Below, piece by piece: positions 1 through 7,945 of a stretch of 64,000 bases of DNA. The translations under genes and the position numbers were made by a program. Source of the stretch: Thiothrix litoralis (GTDB lineage Bacteria; Pseudomonadota; Gammaproteobacteria; Thiotrichales; Thiotrichaceae); NCBI RefSeq assembly GCF_017901135.1, contig NZ_CP072801.1, positions 930,001-994,000 of the forward strand. The letters are read 5' to 3'. The notes beneath the pieces were generated by a model, which was given only the letters and a program-made list of their open reading frames with translations, searched no databases and was not told the origin of the DNA. Positions within the stretch are counted from its first letter, which is position 1; each line of letters starts with the position of its first letter.

Positions 1-3
1 CAT
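1..3 (-). CDS. Start codon of the next operon gene, cut by window edge
   Basis: The first three bases read ATG on the minus strand and overlap the TAA stop of the ferredoxin subunit as TAATG. That arrangement is typical of translational coupling. In DMSO-reductase-type operons the next gene is usually the membrane anchor (DmsC/NrfD-like), but nothing of the product can be seen here, so the identity is only an expectation. Confidence 0.35.
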
Positions 4-731
4 TACTTGGGCTCCTTGGGGGCTGCATCCTTGGGTTCATCCACGCGCCCGTTGCTGTGGGCGATAAACACGATGGAAGGGTTGGTCAGTTCCGGGTTTG
101 CCATGCTTTTGACTTGGCGTACCAGCTTATCTTTTTCGTGCGGCGCCATGGCTTTGGTGGGGTAAGTGGCGTCGCGCAGTTTGTCGATCGGGCCGATGTC
201 CAGCACCCGCATCATGCACGCCATCACGCAATACGGCTTGCGCCCGGCATCAATCTCATCCACGCACATATTGCATTTGGAAACGATGTTCTGTTCGGGG
301 ATAAACTGCGGCGCACCATACGGGCAAGCCGCTTCACAACGGCGGCAGCCAATGCACAGGCTGGAATCAATGTCGACGATGCCATCTTGCTTGCGCTTGT
401 AAATCGCCCCGGTCGGGCAAACCGGCAAGCACGCGGGTTCGGCGCAATGGTTGCACGACATATTGACTTTGTAGGCATACACCGCCGGGTAAGTACCGCC
501 TTCCACGTACATCACGCGGCGGAAACGCGGCCCCGGTGCTAGGCCGTTTTTGTCCTTGCAGGCGATTTCACAGGCGCGGCAGCCGATACAATCGACATTG
601 TTGTGGATGAAACCGAACTGCTGCTCAGGTACTACCGGGGTATAGACTTCTTTCTTGTGGCGCGTGATGGCCTCCTTGAGCGTAGCCTTGTCCTGTAATA
701 CCGGGTTTTTGGGTACTGGTTCGTTTGCCAT
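3..731 (-). CDS. 4Fe-4S ferredoxin-type electron transfer subunit (DmsB-like)
   Basis: A 242-residue DmsB/NrfC/PhsB-type subunit that would carry electrons between the molybdoenzyme encoded just upstream and a membrane anchor. Four cysteine clusters are visible: CIGCRACEIAC at about residue 49, CNHCAEPACLPVC at about 93, CIGCRRCEAAC at about 126, and CNMCVDEIDAGRKPYC followed by C at about 153. This fits four cubane clusters. There is no signal peptide; the protein presumably leaves the cytoplasm with the Tat-exported catalytic subunit. A clear GAGGAG ribosome site precedes the ATG, 20 bases after the end of the catalytic gene. Its stop overlaps the next ATG. Family assignment is firm; the substrate is not. 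Confidence 0.9.
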   Translation of the reverse strand: MANEPVPKNPVLQDKATLKEAITRHKKEVYTPVVPEQQFGFIHNNVDCIGCRACEIACKDKNGLAPGPRFRRVMYVEGGTYPAVYAYKVNMSCNHCAEPACLPVCPTGAIYKRKQDGIVDIDSSLCIGCRRCEAACPYGAPQFIPEQNIVSKCNMCVDEIDAGRKPYCVMACMMRVLDIGPIDKLRDATYPTKAMAPHEKDKLVRQVKSMANPELTNPSIVFIAHSNGRVDEPKDAAPKEPK

Positions 732-751
732 AGGGAATTCTCCTCGGAATA

Positions 752-3313
752 TTACAGGTCACGCCGGAACACATGGCTGCGGGCAGTTGCCAGCCTGTCC
801 CAACCGGGTTTGTGGGCAAGGTCGGTTTTCTGGATGCTTGCCAGCACCGTGTTGTAGGCAAACGAACCAGCGGGGCTGGGTTCATCCAGCGTCAGCATGT
901 CGGGGTTGCCGGAACGGTCGATGCCGTTTTCATCCAGATCCAGCCACGCCCCTTCGTAGATCACCAGCACACCGGGCATACAACGTTCGGTCACGTAGGC
1001 AGGTACGACCACCTTGCCCCGGTCGTTGAACACTTCCACGGTATCGCCGGTCTTGATGCCGAGTTTTTTTGCGTCGGAAGCATTGATGGTGACTTCCTGT
1101 TCATAGGTTTCACGCAACCAGCCGATATTGTTGAAAATCGAATGGGTACGGTGGCGCGGGTGCGGTGAAATCAAGTGGAAGGGGTGCTTGGCGGTTTTTT
1201 CTTTTTCACCCAAATATTCCCACGGCTCAATCCATTTGGGGATGGCGGGGATTTCATACCCGTAAGCGGTTTTGGTCCAGTCGTCGTATTGTGCCAATTG
1301 CCCCGAAAAGATTTCGATCTTGCCGGAGGCGGTAGGCCACGGTATGCCTTTTTCCACGTTATCCTGAAACGCAACGTGCGGGCGATCCAGCTTGAATTTG
1401 TAGATGCCGTATTTCTGGAATTCCTCCCATGACATATCGACGTGCTGGTGTGCCATCACCTTGTGTTCCCACCATTCTTGCAGGTAAGCGTTATCCACCG
1501 CGTCGTTGTACAGGAAGTAATCGCGGTTGGCTTTGGGGTTATAACGCCGCCCGAATTGGTCGCCACCCAGCCGGTAAGCCAATTCGGTGTAGATTTGCAA
1601 GTCAGTCTTGCTCTCGCCCATTGGCTCAATCACTTTGGGGCGGTGGATGTAGTAATGCCCCTTGTACCACGGCAGTGCCACGTCATGGCGTTCAAAGTGG
1701 GTCGCTATCGGGAACAATACATCCGCGTACAGGCCGGATGGGGTAATGGTGGAATCATTGCACACCACCAAGTCCAGCTTGTTGATCGCTTTGATTTCCT
1801 TGTTGATATTGGTGAGCTGGTTAAACCAGTCCGAGCCTTGCCAGAAAATGCCGCGAATATTGGGGATAACCCCATCGCCCGCCTTGCCACCCGGCCATAA
1901 GCCGATTTCCTCGCGCTTCACATTCGGGTAATTCAGCACGCAATGCGCCCAGCGGTCAGACTTGATGGATTCGTAAAACACATTGGCGAATTCGTCGTAA
2001 GGGTAGGCGACACCTTCTGCGTGCCATGCCTTGCCGATGCCTTCCGCACAACCGCCGAGTATGCCGATATTACCAGTCATGGATTGCAAGGCGGCTGCCA
2101 TGCGGTTGTATTGCTCGCCATAAGCGTTACGCCCCGGTGCCCACGAGGCTTTGAGCGCGGCAGGCTTGGTAGTGGCGTACAGTTGTGCCAGTTTTTTGAT
2201 GTCATCGGCGGAAACACCGCAAATCTCCGCTGCCCATTCCGGGCTTTTCGGGGTGTTATCGTATTTGCCGAGGATGTAATCCTTGAAGTTTTCCTTGTCC
2301 TTCGCCCAGTCCGGCATTGTGCCAGCATCCATGCCTTGCACAAATTTGTTGATGAAGTTCTGGTCTTGCAGGTTGCTGGTAAAAATGTGGTGCGCCATCC
2401 CCGCCATCATCGCCGCATCGGTATTGGGACGGATCGGAATCCACCACGCATCATAAGCGGCAGCAGAATCCGTGTATTGCGGGTCAACCAGCACAAACTT
2501 GCAGCCGTTCTGTTTCGCCATGCGCATGTAGTAGAAGGTATTGCCACCGTGGAAGGTATACGCCGGATTCCAACCCCACATAATGATCAGTTTGGAATGC
2601 GCAAACGTATCATCTTCGTTGCCGTCTTCAATCGTGCCGAAGGTGGTTTTTGAGCTGAACTTAGTGCCTTCGTAGGAGGGGACTGACCACGAACTGGTAC
2701 GGCAGCCATACATACCGAGGAAGCGCCCCAGCAAACCCTCGATCTGGTCGGACTTGTGCAACACGCCGTAGGATGCGCCCGCGTAACTCTGGTCGAGCAG
2801 TGCCGTGGGGCCGTATTTGCTTTTCAGCTCTTCCATCTTGCCCGCAACATGATCGAGTGCGGCATCCCATGAAGCGCGTTTGAACTTGCCTTCGCCGCGC
2901 TTGCCGGTGCTGATCATCGGGTACAGCAGGCGTTCTTGCGAATACAGGCGTGAACGGTAGGAACGCCCGCGTAAACAGGCGCGAACCTGCGGCTCTTCAA
3001 AGGTATCCTTGCCGAATTCGCCGCCGCGCTGGTAACGCCCGTCGTCGCTGGACAGGCGCACGATCACGTCGCCTTTTTTGTGTGCTACCAGCATGTGGCG
3101 TGAGCCGCAGTTGTGGGCGCAACTGGTGACGACGGTGGTGAGGTCGTTGTCGCGGGGGTAAGGCTCATACGCAAAGGCTTGGGCTTCCTTGGGCTTCAGC
3201 GTTAGGCCACCCGCTGCGATGGCAGCAGAACCCATAGCCGTGGTTTTGAGGAAGCTGCGCCGATCCATTTTCAGGGCAGATTTCAACTTATCTTGCCAGT
3301 CTTGTCCGCTCAT
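752..3313 (-). CDS. Tat-exported molybdopterin oxidoreductase, DMSO reductase family (DmsA-like)
   Basis: This 853-residue catalytic subunit is of the DMSO reductase family. A twin-arginine signal, DRRSFLK, lies at residues 17-23, so the enzyme should be periplasmic. The N-terminal iron-sulfur motif reads C65-x3-C69-x3-H73-x39-C113: the third ligand, normally Cys in DmsA, is His. The following ACLRGRS stretch is DmsA-like. A Ser-rich segment around residues 200-206 (SSWSVPS) is where DmsA provides its Ser ligand to Mo, so Ser ligation is likely but not proven. The C-terminal guanine-dinucleotide domain begins near residue 690 (HPRHRTHS). The start overlaps the cytochrome gene by ATGA. The substrate could be a sulfoxide, another N- or S-oxide, or a reduced sulfur compound. 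Confidence 0.85.
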   Translation of the reverse strand: MSGQDWQDKLKSALKMDRRSFLKTTAMGSAAIAAGGLTLKPKEAQAFAYEPYPRDNDLTTVVTSCAHNCGSRHMLVAHKKGDVIVRLSSDDGRYQRGGEFGKDTFEEPQVRACLRGRSYRSRLYSQERLLYPMISTGKRGEGKFKRASWDAALDHVAGKMEELKSKYGPTALLDQSYAGASYGVLHKSDQIEGLLGRFLGMYGCRTSSWSVPSYEGTKFSSKTTFGTIEDGNEDDTFAHSKLIIMWGWNPAYTFHGGNTFYYMRMAKQNGCKFVLVDPQYTDSAAAYDAWWIPIRPNTDAAMMAGMAHHIFTSNLQDQNFINKFVQGMDAGTMPDWAKDKENFKDYILGKYDNTPKSPEWAAEICGVSADDIKKLAQLYATTKPAALKASWAPGRNAYGEQYNRMAAALQSMTGNIGILGGCAEGIGKAWHAEGVAYPYDEFANVFYESIKSDRWAHCVLNYPNVKREEIGLWPGGKAGDGVIPNIRGIFWQGSDWFNQLTNINKEIKAINKLDLVVCNDSTITPSGLYADVLFPIATHFERHDVALPWYKGHYYIHRPKVIEPMGESKTDLQIYTELAYRLGGDQFGRRYNPKANRDYFLYNDAVDNAYLQEWWEHKVMAHQHVDMSWEEFQKYGIYKFKLDRPHVAFQDNVEKGIPWPTASGKIEIFSGQLAQYDDWTKTAYGYEIPAIPKWIEPWEYLGEKEKTAKHPFHLISPHPRHRTHSIFNNIGWLRETYEQEVTINASDAKKLGIKTGDTVEVFNDRGKVVVPAYVTERCMPGVLVIYEGAWLDLDENGIDRSGNPDMLTLDEPSPAGSFAYNTVLASIQKTDLAHKPGWDRLATARSHVFRRDL

Positions 3314-4290
3314 GGTTTGCTCCCTTCAATCAAAAAACGTAGGTCGGATTCGGTAGGACGGTCTTTCGCCCAGTCGGGGGGGGCGCTTGCTCCCGGCCAC
3401 GGATGACGTGGGTAAGGGAAACTGGTGCGATACCATGCGCGTCCGCCGTGGCAGCCGTAGCAAGTATCCCCACCGTTAGTGGTTGCTTCCTGTTCAATCG
3501 CGGCGGCGTTGAGGAAATTGACTTTATGGCGGTTGGTGCGGATGGCTGCATGGCAGAGCAAACAGTTGTTCTGGAAGGCAGCGCCGCTTTCATGCCAAGG
3601 CCCCGGTAACCCCATGCTCTGGTAGGGGAATTGCCCGTGGCACATCAGGCAGGTATTCGGGTCAACCATTTTGCGCATGGTTAAATTGGTAGGGCTGTCT
3701 GCTGCCGTGCCGGACACTTCGTCGCGGGGGTTATTGCCCTGATGGCAGGTGGTGCAGCTCATATTGGCGACTTTCTTGATGAAAGGTGCGGTCAGGTGGC
3801 GTTGGTGGAAGGTCATTTGTTCGCCTTCGTAGGTATCCAGTGTTTGGTACCAAGCGAGGGTATTGGCTGTTTTCAAACCGGCAGGTGAGGCGTCGCGGAC
3901 GTTGGTATCCAGCACTTCCTGATGGCATTTCAGGCAGTCAGCATCGCTGGCCTTGTCGATGGCAGGTTTGAAATGGATGGGGTCGTAGCGGGCACGATCA
4001 TAATCGGCAATCGTTGCCGAAGGGATAGCAGCTTGTTGTGCTGGTGTGTCACTGCTTGCTGTTTCGGTTGTTACTGGTACTGATGTTGCCTGTGCTTCAT
4101 TGGCTGGCGCGGCAGTAGCTACTACTTTTTCTGGGGGTACTATGGTGCTTGCGGCAGTTGCGCCTGAATCGGTCGGTAGTGCAAGCGATGCACTGTTGGT
4201 GTTGGTGGTGAGATAGGAGGTGAATGCCCAGACAATCACGCCAATGAGGGCTATTGCGCCAATCCACCATTTGTTCTTGCCTGAATTCAT
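3310..4290 (-). CDS. Membrane-anchored pentaheme c-type cytochrome
   Basis: A 326-residue protein with one N-terminal membrane segment (residues 9-27), a long Ala/Thr/Ser/Pro-rich linker (about 35-95), and a haem domain with five CxxCH motifs: CLKCH, CTTCH, CLMCH, CLLCH and CYGCH. It should be tethered to the inner membrane facing the periplasm and shuttle electrons to or from the molybdoenzyme, whose gene it overlaps by four bases. Extra His residues between the motifs could serve as distal ligands. It does not match NapC/NirT in layout. The name stops at pentaheme cytochrome because I recognise no named family. Confidence 0.85.
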   Translation of the reverse strand: MNSGKNKWWIGAIALIGVIVWAFTSYLTTNTNSASLALPTDSGATAASTIVPPEKVVATAAPANEAQATSVPVTTETASSDTPAQQAAIPSATIADYDRARYDPIHFKPAIDKASDADCLKCHQEVLDTNVRDASPAGLKTANTLAWYQTLDTYEGEQMTFHQRHLTAPFIKKVANMSCTTCHQGNNPRDEVSGTAADSPTNLTMRKMVDPNTCLMCHGQFPYQSMGLPGPWHESGAAFQNNCLLCHAAIRTNRHKVNFLNAAAIEQEATTNGGDTCYGCHGGRAWYRTSFPYPRHPWPGASAPPDWAKDRPTESDLRFLIEGSKP

Positions 4291-4318
4291 GAATGACTCC
4301 TTTGGCTGTTCCCTGTTG

Positions 4319-4350
4319 AAAAATCCCCCTCCCCCGTGCGAGGAGGGGGA
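4319..4350 (-). terminator. Intra-operon rho-independent-type terminator
   Basis: A perfect 9-bp stem (4324-4332 with 4342-4350) with a 9-base loop is followed on the minus strand by five Ts (4319-4323). It lies between the Met-rich gene and the cytochrome gene. It probably lets the upstream small exported proteins be made in excess over the enzyme genes by partial read-through. Confidence 0.7.
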
Positions 4351-4372
4351 GAGGTAACGAGGTATTACAGGT

Positions 4373-5416
4373 TTATTGTATTGGAGGTGTCCAGGTTTGC
4401 CCCTGCATCCCGGACATGCCGTTCATGCCACCCATGCCTTGCATCCCGGACATGCCGCCCATTCCTGACATACCGTTCATGCCGCCCATTCCTGACATAC
4501 CGTTCATGCCGCCCATTCCTGACATACCGTTCATGCCGCCCATTCCTGACATGCCGTTCATCCCGGACATGCCGCCCATTCCTGACATGCCATCCATACC
4601 CTGCATCCCTGACATACCGTTCATGCCACCCATTCCTGACATACCGTTCATGCCACCCATTCCTGACATACCGTTCATGCCACCCATTCCTGACATACCG
4701 TTCATGCCACCCATTCCTGACATACCGTTCATGCCACCCATTCCTGACATACCGTTCATGCCACCCATTCCTGACATGCCGTTCATCCCAGACATGCCGT
4801 TCATCCCAGACATGCCGTTCATCCCAGACATGCCGCCCATTCCTGACATACCGTTCATGCCGCCCATTCCTGACATGCCGTTCATCCCAGACATGCCGTT
4901 CATCCCAGACATGCCACCCATCCCAGACATGCCGCCCATTCCTGACATGCCGCCCATTCCTGACATGCCGCCCATGCCTTGCATCCCAGACATACCACTC
5001 ATGCCTGCTTGGGTAGGGATCCAAGCCCAAGCCCAGTAGCCTGTTTGTTGACCGCCCATGCCCTGCATCCCGGACATGCCGTTCATACCACCCATTCCTG
5101 ACATGCCTTGCATCCCCGACATACCACTCATGCCATCCATGCCCTGCATCCCAGACATGCCGTTCATGCCGCCCATGCCCTGCATCCCCGACATGCCGTT
5201 CATACCGCCCATGCCTTGCATCCCGGACATGCCGTTCATACCGCCCATGCCTTGCATCCCGGACATGCCGCCCATTCCTGACATACCGTTCATCCCAGAC
5301 ATGCCATCCATGCCCTGCATCCCCGACATGCCTTGTTGTTGGTCGGCAAACGCTATAGGTGCAAGCAGGACTGCGCTAACCATGACTACCAGAGCCTTTT
5401 TAACTAATTGTTTCAT
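4373..5416 (-). CDS. Exported Met-rich protein of Gly-Met-X triplet repeats
   Basis: A 347-residue protein starting at the ATG at 5416, preceded by GGAGG. This start gives a standard Sec signal peptide (MKQLVKK, hydrophobic core, cut after AFA at about residue 24). The upstream in-frame extension lacks a ribosome site. Nearly all of the mature chain is an unbroken triplet repeat in which Gly and Met recur every third residue and the third position is Ser, Gly, Asn, Gln or Asp. About a third of the residues are Met and there is no Cys. One aromatic break (GYWAWAWIPTQ, about residues 127-137) divides two repeat arms. Function unknown. Candidates are copper or silver binding, an oxidant sink, or a structural fibre. 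Confidence 0.85.
   Translation of the reverse strand: MKQLVKKALVVMVSAVLLAPIAFADQQQGMSGMQGMDGMSGMNGMSGMGGMSGMQGMGGMNGMSGMQGMGGMNGMSGMQGMGGMNGMSGMQGMDGMSGMSGMQGMSGMGGMNGMSGMQGMGGQQTGYWAWAWIPTQAGMSGMSGMQGMGGMSGMGGMSGMGGMSGMGGMSGMNGMSGMNGMSGMGGMNGMSGMGGMSGMNGMSGMNGMSGMNGMSGMGGMNGMSGMGGMNGMSGMGGMNGMSGMGGMNGMSGMGGMNGMSGMGGMNGMSGMQGMDGMSGMGGMSGMNGMSGMGGMNGMSGMGGMNGMSGMGGMNGMSGMGGMSGMQGMGGMNGMSGMQGQTWTPPIQ
4400..5332. repeat. Tandem 9-bp/27-bp coding repeat array
   Basis: This is the DNA encoding the Gly-Met-X array. Units of 9 bp combine into higher-order 27-bp units (GGM-NGM-SGM and variants) with near-identical copies, especially between 4610 and 4770. The periodicity keeps several reading frames open on both strands, which produces long but meaningless antisense ORFs. 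Such an array should expand and contract by slippage. Confidence 0.9.
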
Positions 5417-5462
5417 GATGAAAATTCCTCCAAATGGATTTATAAGTTTGATACAAAAAACC

Positions 5463-5771
5463 TTACTCGCCGTTATGCCAGCCCCGAATGTCATAGGGGG
5501 ACGTCATACCGGGATGAGTGAAGGGGGAAAACCAGTTGCCCTGATTTTCCAGAAAATGAAGAGACTGGGGATAAGGTTGCTCCACTCCATGCAACGCGGC
5601 GGAATACCACGCGGCATCCTTGTGGACTTCCGTGATGACAGGGGCAGTGGCGGGTCGTTCCGCCGGATTCGTACCTGCGATATAGGCAGGTTCTTCTGCC
5701 TGTGCAGTAGCAACCAGTAGTGTAAACAGGGTGGTTTGCATCAGGGGGTAGATGAAATAACACATTCGCAT
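5463..5771 (-). CDS. Small exported protein of unknown function
   Basis: A 102-residue product and the first gene of the leftward operon. It has an N-terminal signal peptide (hydrophobic FIYPLMQTTLFTLLVATAQA, cut before EEPAYIAG). The mature part is about 77 residues with several aromatic residues and ends in PYDIRGWHNGE. No CxxCH motif or cysteine is present in the mature chain. The ribosome site AGGAG lies 9-10 bases before the ATG at 5771; a second Met two codons later is possible. No family recognised. Its place between a sigma-54 promoter and the Met-rich gene suggests a periplasmic accessory role. Confidence 0.65.
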   Translation of the reverse strand: MRMCYFIYPLMQTTLFTLLVATAQAEEPAYIAGTNPAERPATAPVITEVHKDAAWYSAALHGVEQPYPQSLHFLENQGNWFSPFTHPGMTSPYDIRGWHNGE

Positions 5772-5814
5772 ATTGGGTTGTCTCCTCTCGCTATCCTTGG
5801 CTCATAGGCTTTAA

Positions 5815-5830
5815 AGCAGGAACTGTGCCA
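5815..5830 (-). promoter_or_regulatory. Sigma-54 (-24/-12) promoter of the leftward operon
   Basis: On the minus strand the sequence is TGGCAC-AGTTC-CTGCT. It matches the sigma-54 consensus TGGCAC-N5-TTGCW with a single mismatch and exact GG-to-GC spacing. It lies 44 bases before the first gene, leaving a leader of about 30 nt. The divergent NtrC-type regulator with GAFTGA is the obvious activator. Confidence 0.8.
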
Positions 5831-5920
5831 TACGTGGAAATTTTGATGTAAGATACTGGTATTGTTATTTTTATTATTTATTTTCAGTATTGTCGAGTGA
5901 GTATTTTAGCTGGATGATCA

Positions 5921-5984
5921 TGACATAATGTCATTCACTGCGTGACATTATGTCATGGAGGTGGATTTGCCAGACATTTTGTCA
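5921..5984. promoter_or_regulatory. Three palindromic activator sites (upstream activating sequence)
   Basis: Two almost perfect inverted repeats, TGACATAATGTCA (5921-5933) and TGACATTATGTCA (5943-5955), and a weaker third, AGACATTTTGTCA (5972-5984). Centres are 22 and 29 bases apart, near two and three helical turns. They lie about 100-155 bases upstream of the sigma-54 promoter, separated by an AT-rich tract, as expected for an enhancer. They also sit just before the kinase start, so autoregulation is possible. Confidence 0.75.
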
Positions 5985-6016
5985 TGGAGTGGATTACACT
6001 TACAGGATTGCTACCA

Positions 6017-7945
6017 ATGAACCTGTGGGTGTGTATGCCTGATTCAATGCAGATATTTTACCAACAACACTTGAGCCGCCGCTTTATTGCCTTCCTGTTT
6101 GGGGTGCTGGGGTTGGTGTCGGTGTGTTTCTTGATGATGTTTTATTATTTCTACAATGCCCAGATTACCGAAGAGCGCACTCAGGCTTCCCACGCGGTCA
6201 GCCTGCTGCTGGAATCTTCGTTGGAACGTGCCATGTTGCGCCGTGACCTGCCAGGGCTGCGGGACATCATCACCGATCTGGGCAAACAGGAAGGGGTTCG
6301 CGATGTCATGATCCTGAACCCGGCGGGGGAGGTGCGTTTTGCCTCCCGACCGGAACGGCAGGGGCAAGCGGCGGCGCAGGTGATCCAGCAATTTTGTCCG
6401 GGGTGTACGTCTGCCAGCCTGCCCATCGAGCCTGTGACCCGTTTTCTGGTCAGTGATAGCGGTGGGGAAATCCTGCGCACTTTCCACCCGGTCAGGAACA
6501 GGTCGCCATGCATGGAATGTCACGGCAGTGTGGCTTCCCACCCGGTCAACGGCATTCTGGTGGTCGATTACGACGCAGCCTCTATCCGTCAAAAGGGGTT
6601 GATGAATATTCTGGTACTGATTGGTGCAGGCAGTATTGCTGTTGTGTTCAGTGCGGGGGCGGCATGGTGGTTCATGCAGCGTTACGTTTTACAGCCGGTC
6701 AAGCGTTTGAATAGCGCCAGCCAAGCTTTGTCACAGGGGGAACTGGCGACCCGCGTGCCGGTCGCGGGGCGTGATGAAATGGCGAACCTCGCCAACACCT
6801 TCAACCACATGGCGGAACGCTTGCAACACAGCCATCGCGTGCTGCAAAGTCGCGAACAGTTTTTGCAGGGGCTGATTGATGCCGTACCCGATGGCGTGCG
6901 GGTGATCGACCCGTATTACCAGATTGTGGTTGCCAACCGTGCCTATGCAGAGCAAAGCGGCTTTACCTCGCCCGCCGAGCTGCGCCAGCAATATTGCTAC
7001 AAGGTGGCACACCAGCGCGACACGCCGTGCCCGTCATCGCTGCACACCTGCCCCTTGCAAGTACTGGATGCCAGCCACTCCAGCCTGAAATTCATGGAAA
7101 CCCTGCAACGGGCGGATGGTTCTCTGCTGTCTACCGAGGTGTATGCAGCCCGCCTGCCACTGGCACCTGATGACAGTGCAGACGCCGAATGTTTGGTGGT
7201 GGAATCGGTGCGCGATCTGGACAAGGCAGTGCAGTATTCGCATGAACAAAAACTCGCTTCACTGGGCGAATTAGCGGCAGGTGTTGCGCATGAAATCCAC
7301 AACCCGCTGGCTTCGGTGCGTATTGCCTTACAGGCGAGCGGGCAGATACTGGATGATTCGCCGGAAGATGTGGCGGAACTGAAGGACTACCTGCATCTGG
7401 TCGATGAGCGGGTGGAGCAATGTCTGGATGTCACCCACCGCTTGATGAAACTCGGCACACTCGCCAGCGGTCACCCGGAATTGGTGGAAGTGAACACCGT
7501 TATCCGCGAAACCCTCTCCCTGCTGCGTTTTGAGCGTGAGCAGCGCGGTATCCACGAGCGGCTGGAATTGGCTTCCGGCAACCCGCGCATTCTTGCCGCC
7601 GACAATGATTTACGCATGATTATCCTGAATCTGGTGCAGAACGCTTTCCATGCCATGCCGGATGGGGGGGAACTGCTGGTGGGGAGCGGTTATCAGGGCG
7701 ACAATATCGAAATCCGGGTGGAAGATACCGGAACCGGCATTGATGACGCGGTGTTGCCACATATTTTTGACCCTTTCTTCAGCCGTCGGCATGACCAGCG
7801 TGGTTCAGGGTTGGGTCTGACCATTACCCGCTCACTGGTCAACCAGCACGGCGGGCAGATTGGGGTAGCGGCACACGCTCCGGGCAAGACAGCTTTTGTC
7901 CTGTCTTTCCCGGATGCCGATGCGCTCAGTAAGGAGGTGGCATGA
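6017..7945 (+). CDS. Sensor histidine kinase with periplasmic haem-c motif
   Basis: A 642-residue kinase counted from the ATG at 6017, chosen because CAGGA lies nine bases before it and the upstream extension would run into the operator sites. Layout: membrane segment 23-45; periplasmic sensor 46-196 containing CPGC (127-130) and the haem-c motif C165-MEC-H169; membrane segment 197-219; HAMP about 220-272; PAS about 280-400 with a Cys pair (C338, C345); HisKA with phospho-acceptor H425 in HEIHNP; HATPase_c with the N box and GxGxG-like GSGLGL. The gene overlaps its regulator by ATGA. The haem motif suggests sensing of redox state or a haem ligand in the periplasm. Confidence 0.85.
   Translation: MNLWVCMPDSMQIFYQQHLSRRFIAFLFGVLGLVSVCFLMMFYYFYNAQITEERTQASHAVSLLLESSLERAMLRRDLPGLRDIITDLGKQEGVRDVMILNPAGEVRFASRPERQGQAAAQVIQQFCPGCTSASLPIEPVTRFLVSDSGGEILRTFHPVRNRSPCMECHGSVASHPVNGILVVDYDAASIRQKGLMNILVLIGAGSIAVVFSAGAAWWFMQRYVLQPVKRLNSASQALSQGELATRVPVAGRDEMANLANTFNHMAERLQHSHRVLQSREQFLQGLIDAVPDGVRVIDPYYQIVVANRAYAEQSGFTSPAELRQQYCYKVAHQRDTPCPSSLHTCPLQVLDASHSSLKFMETLQRADGSLLSTEVYAARLPLAPDDSADAECLVVESVRDLDKAVQYSHEQKLASLGELAAGVAHEIHNPLASVRIALQASGQILDDSPEDVAELKDYLHLVDERVEQCLDVTHRLMKLGTLASGHPELVEVNTVIRETLSLLRFEREQRGIHERLELASGNPRILAADNDLRMIILNLVQNAFHAMPDGGELLVGSGYQGDNIEIRVEDTGTGIDDAVLPHIFDPFFSRRHDQRGSGLGLTITRSLVNQHGGQIGVAAHAPGKTAFVLSFPDADALSKEVA

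Noticed and set aside
4400..5332. Possible CRISPR-like array
   Set aside because: Repeats are contiguous, coding and have no unique spacers; the same holds for 39325-40733.
4336..5720. Long open frames on the plus strand and in a second minus-strand frame across the Met-rich gene
   Set aside because: They arise because 9- and 27-bp repeats keep several frames stop-free; only the minus frame with signal peptide and ribosome site makes sense.
5942..6016. Kinase start at 5942
   Set aside because: That start would place operator sites inside the coding region and adds residues unlike a membrane-kinase N-terminus; the ATG at 6017 has a ribosome site.
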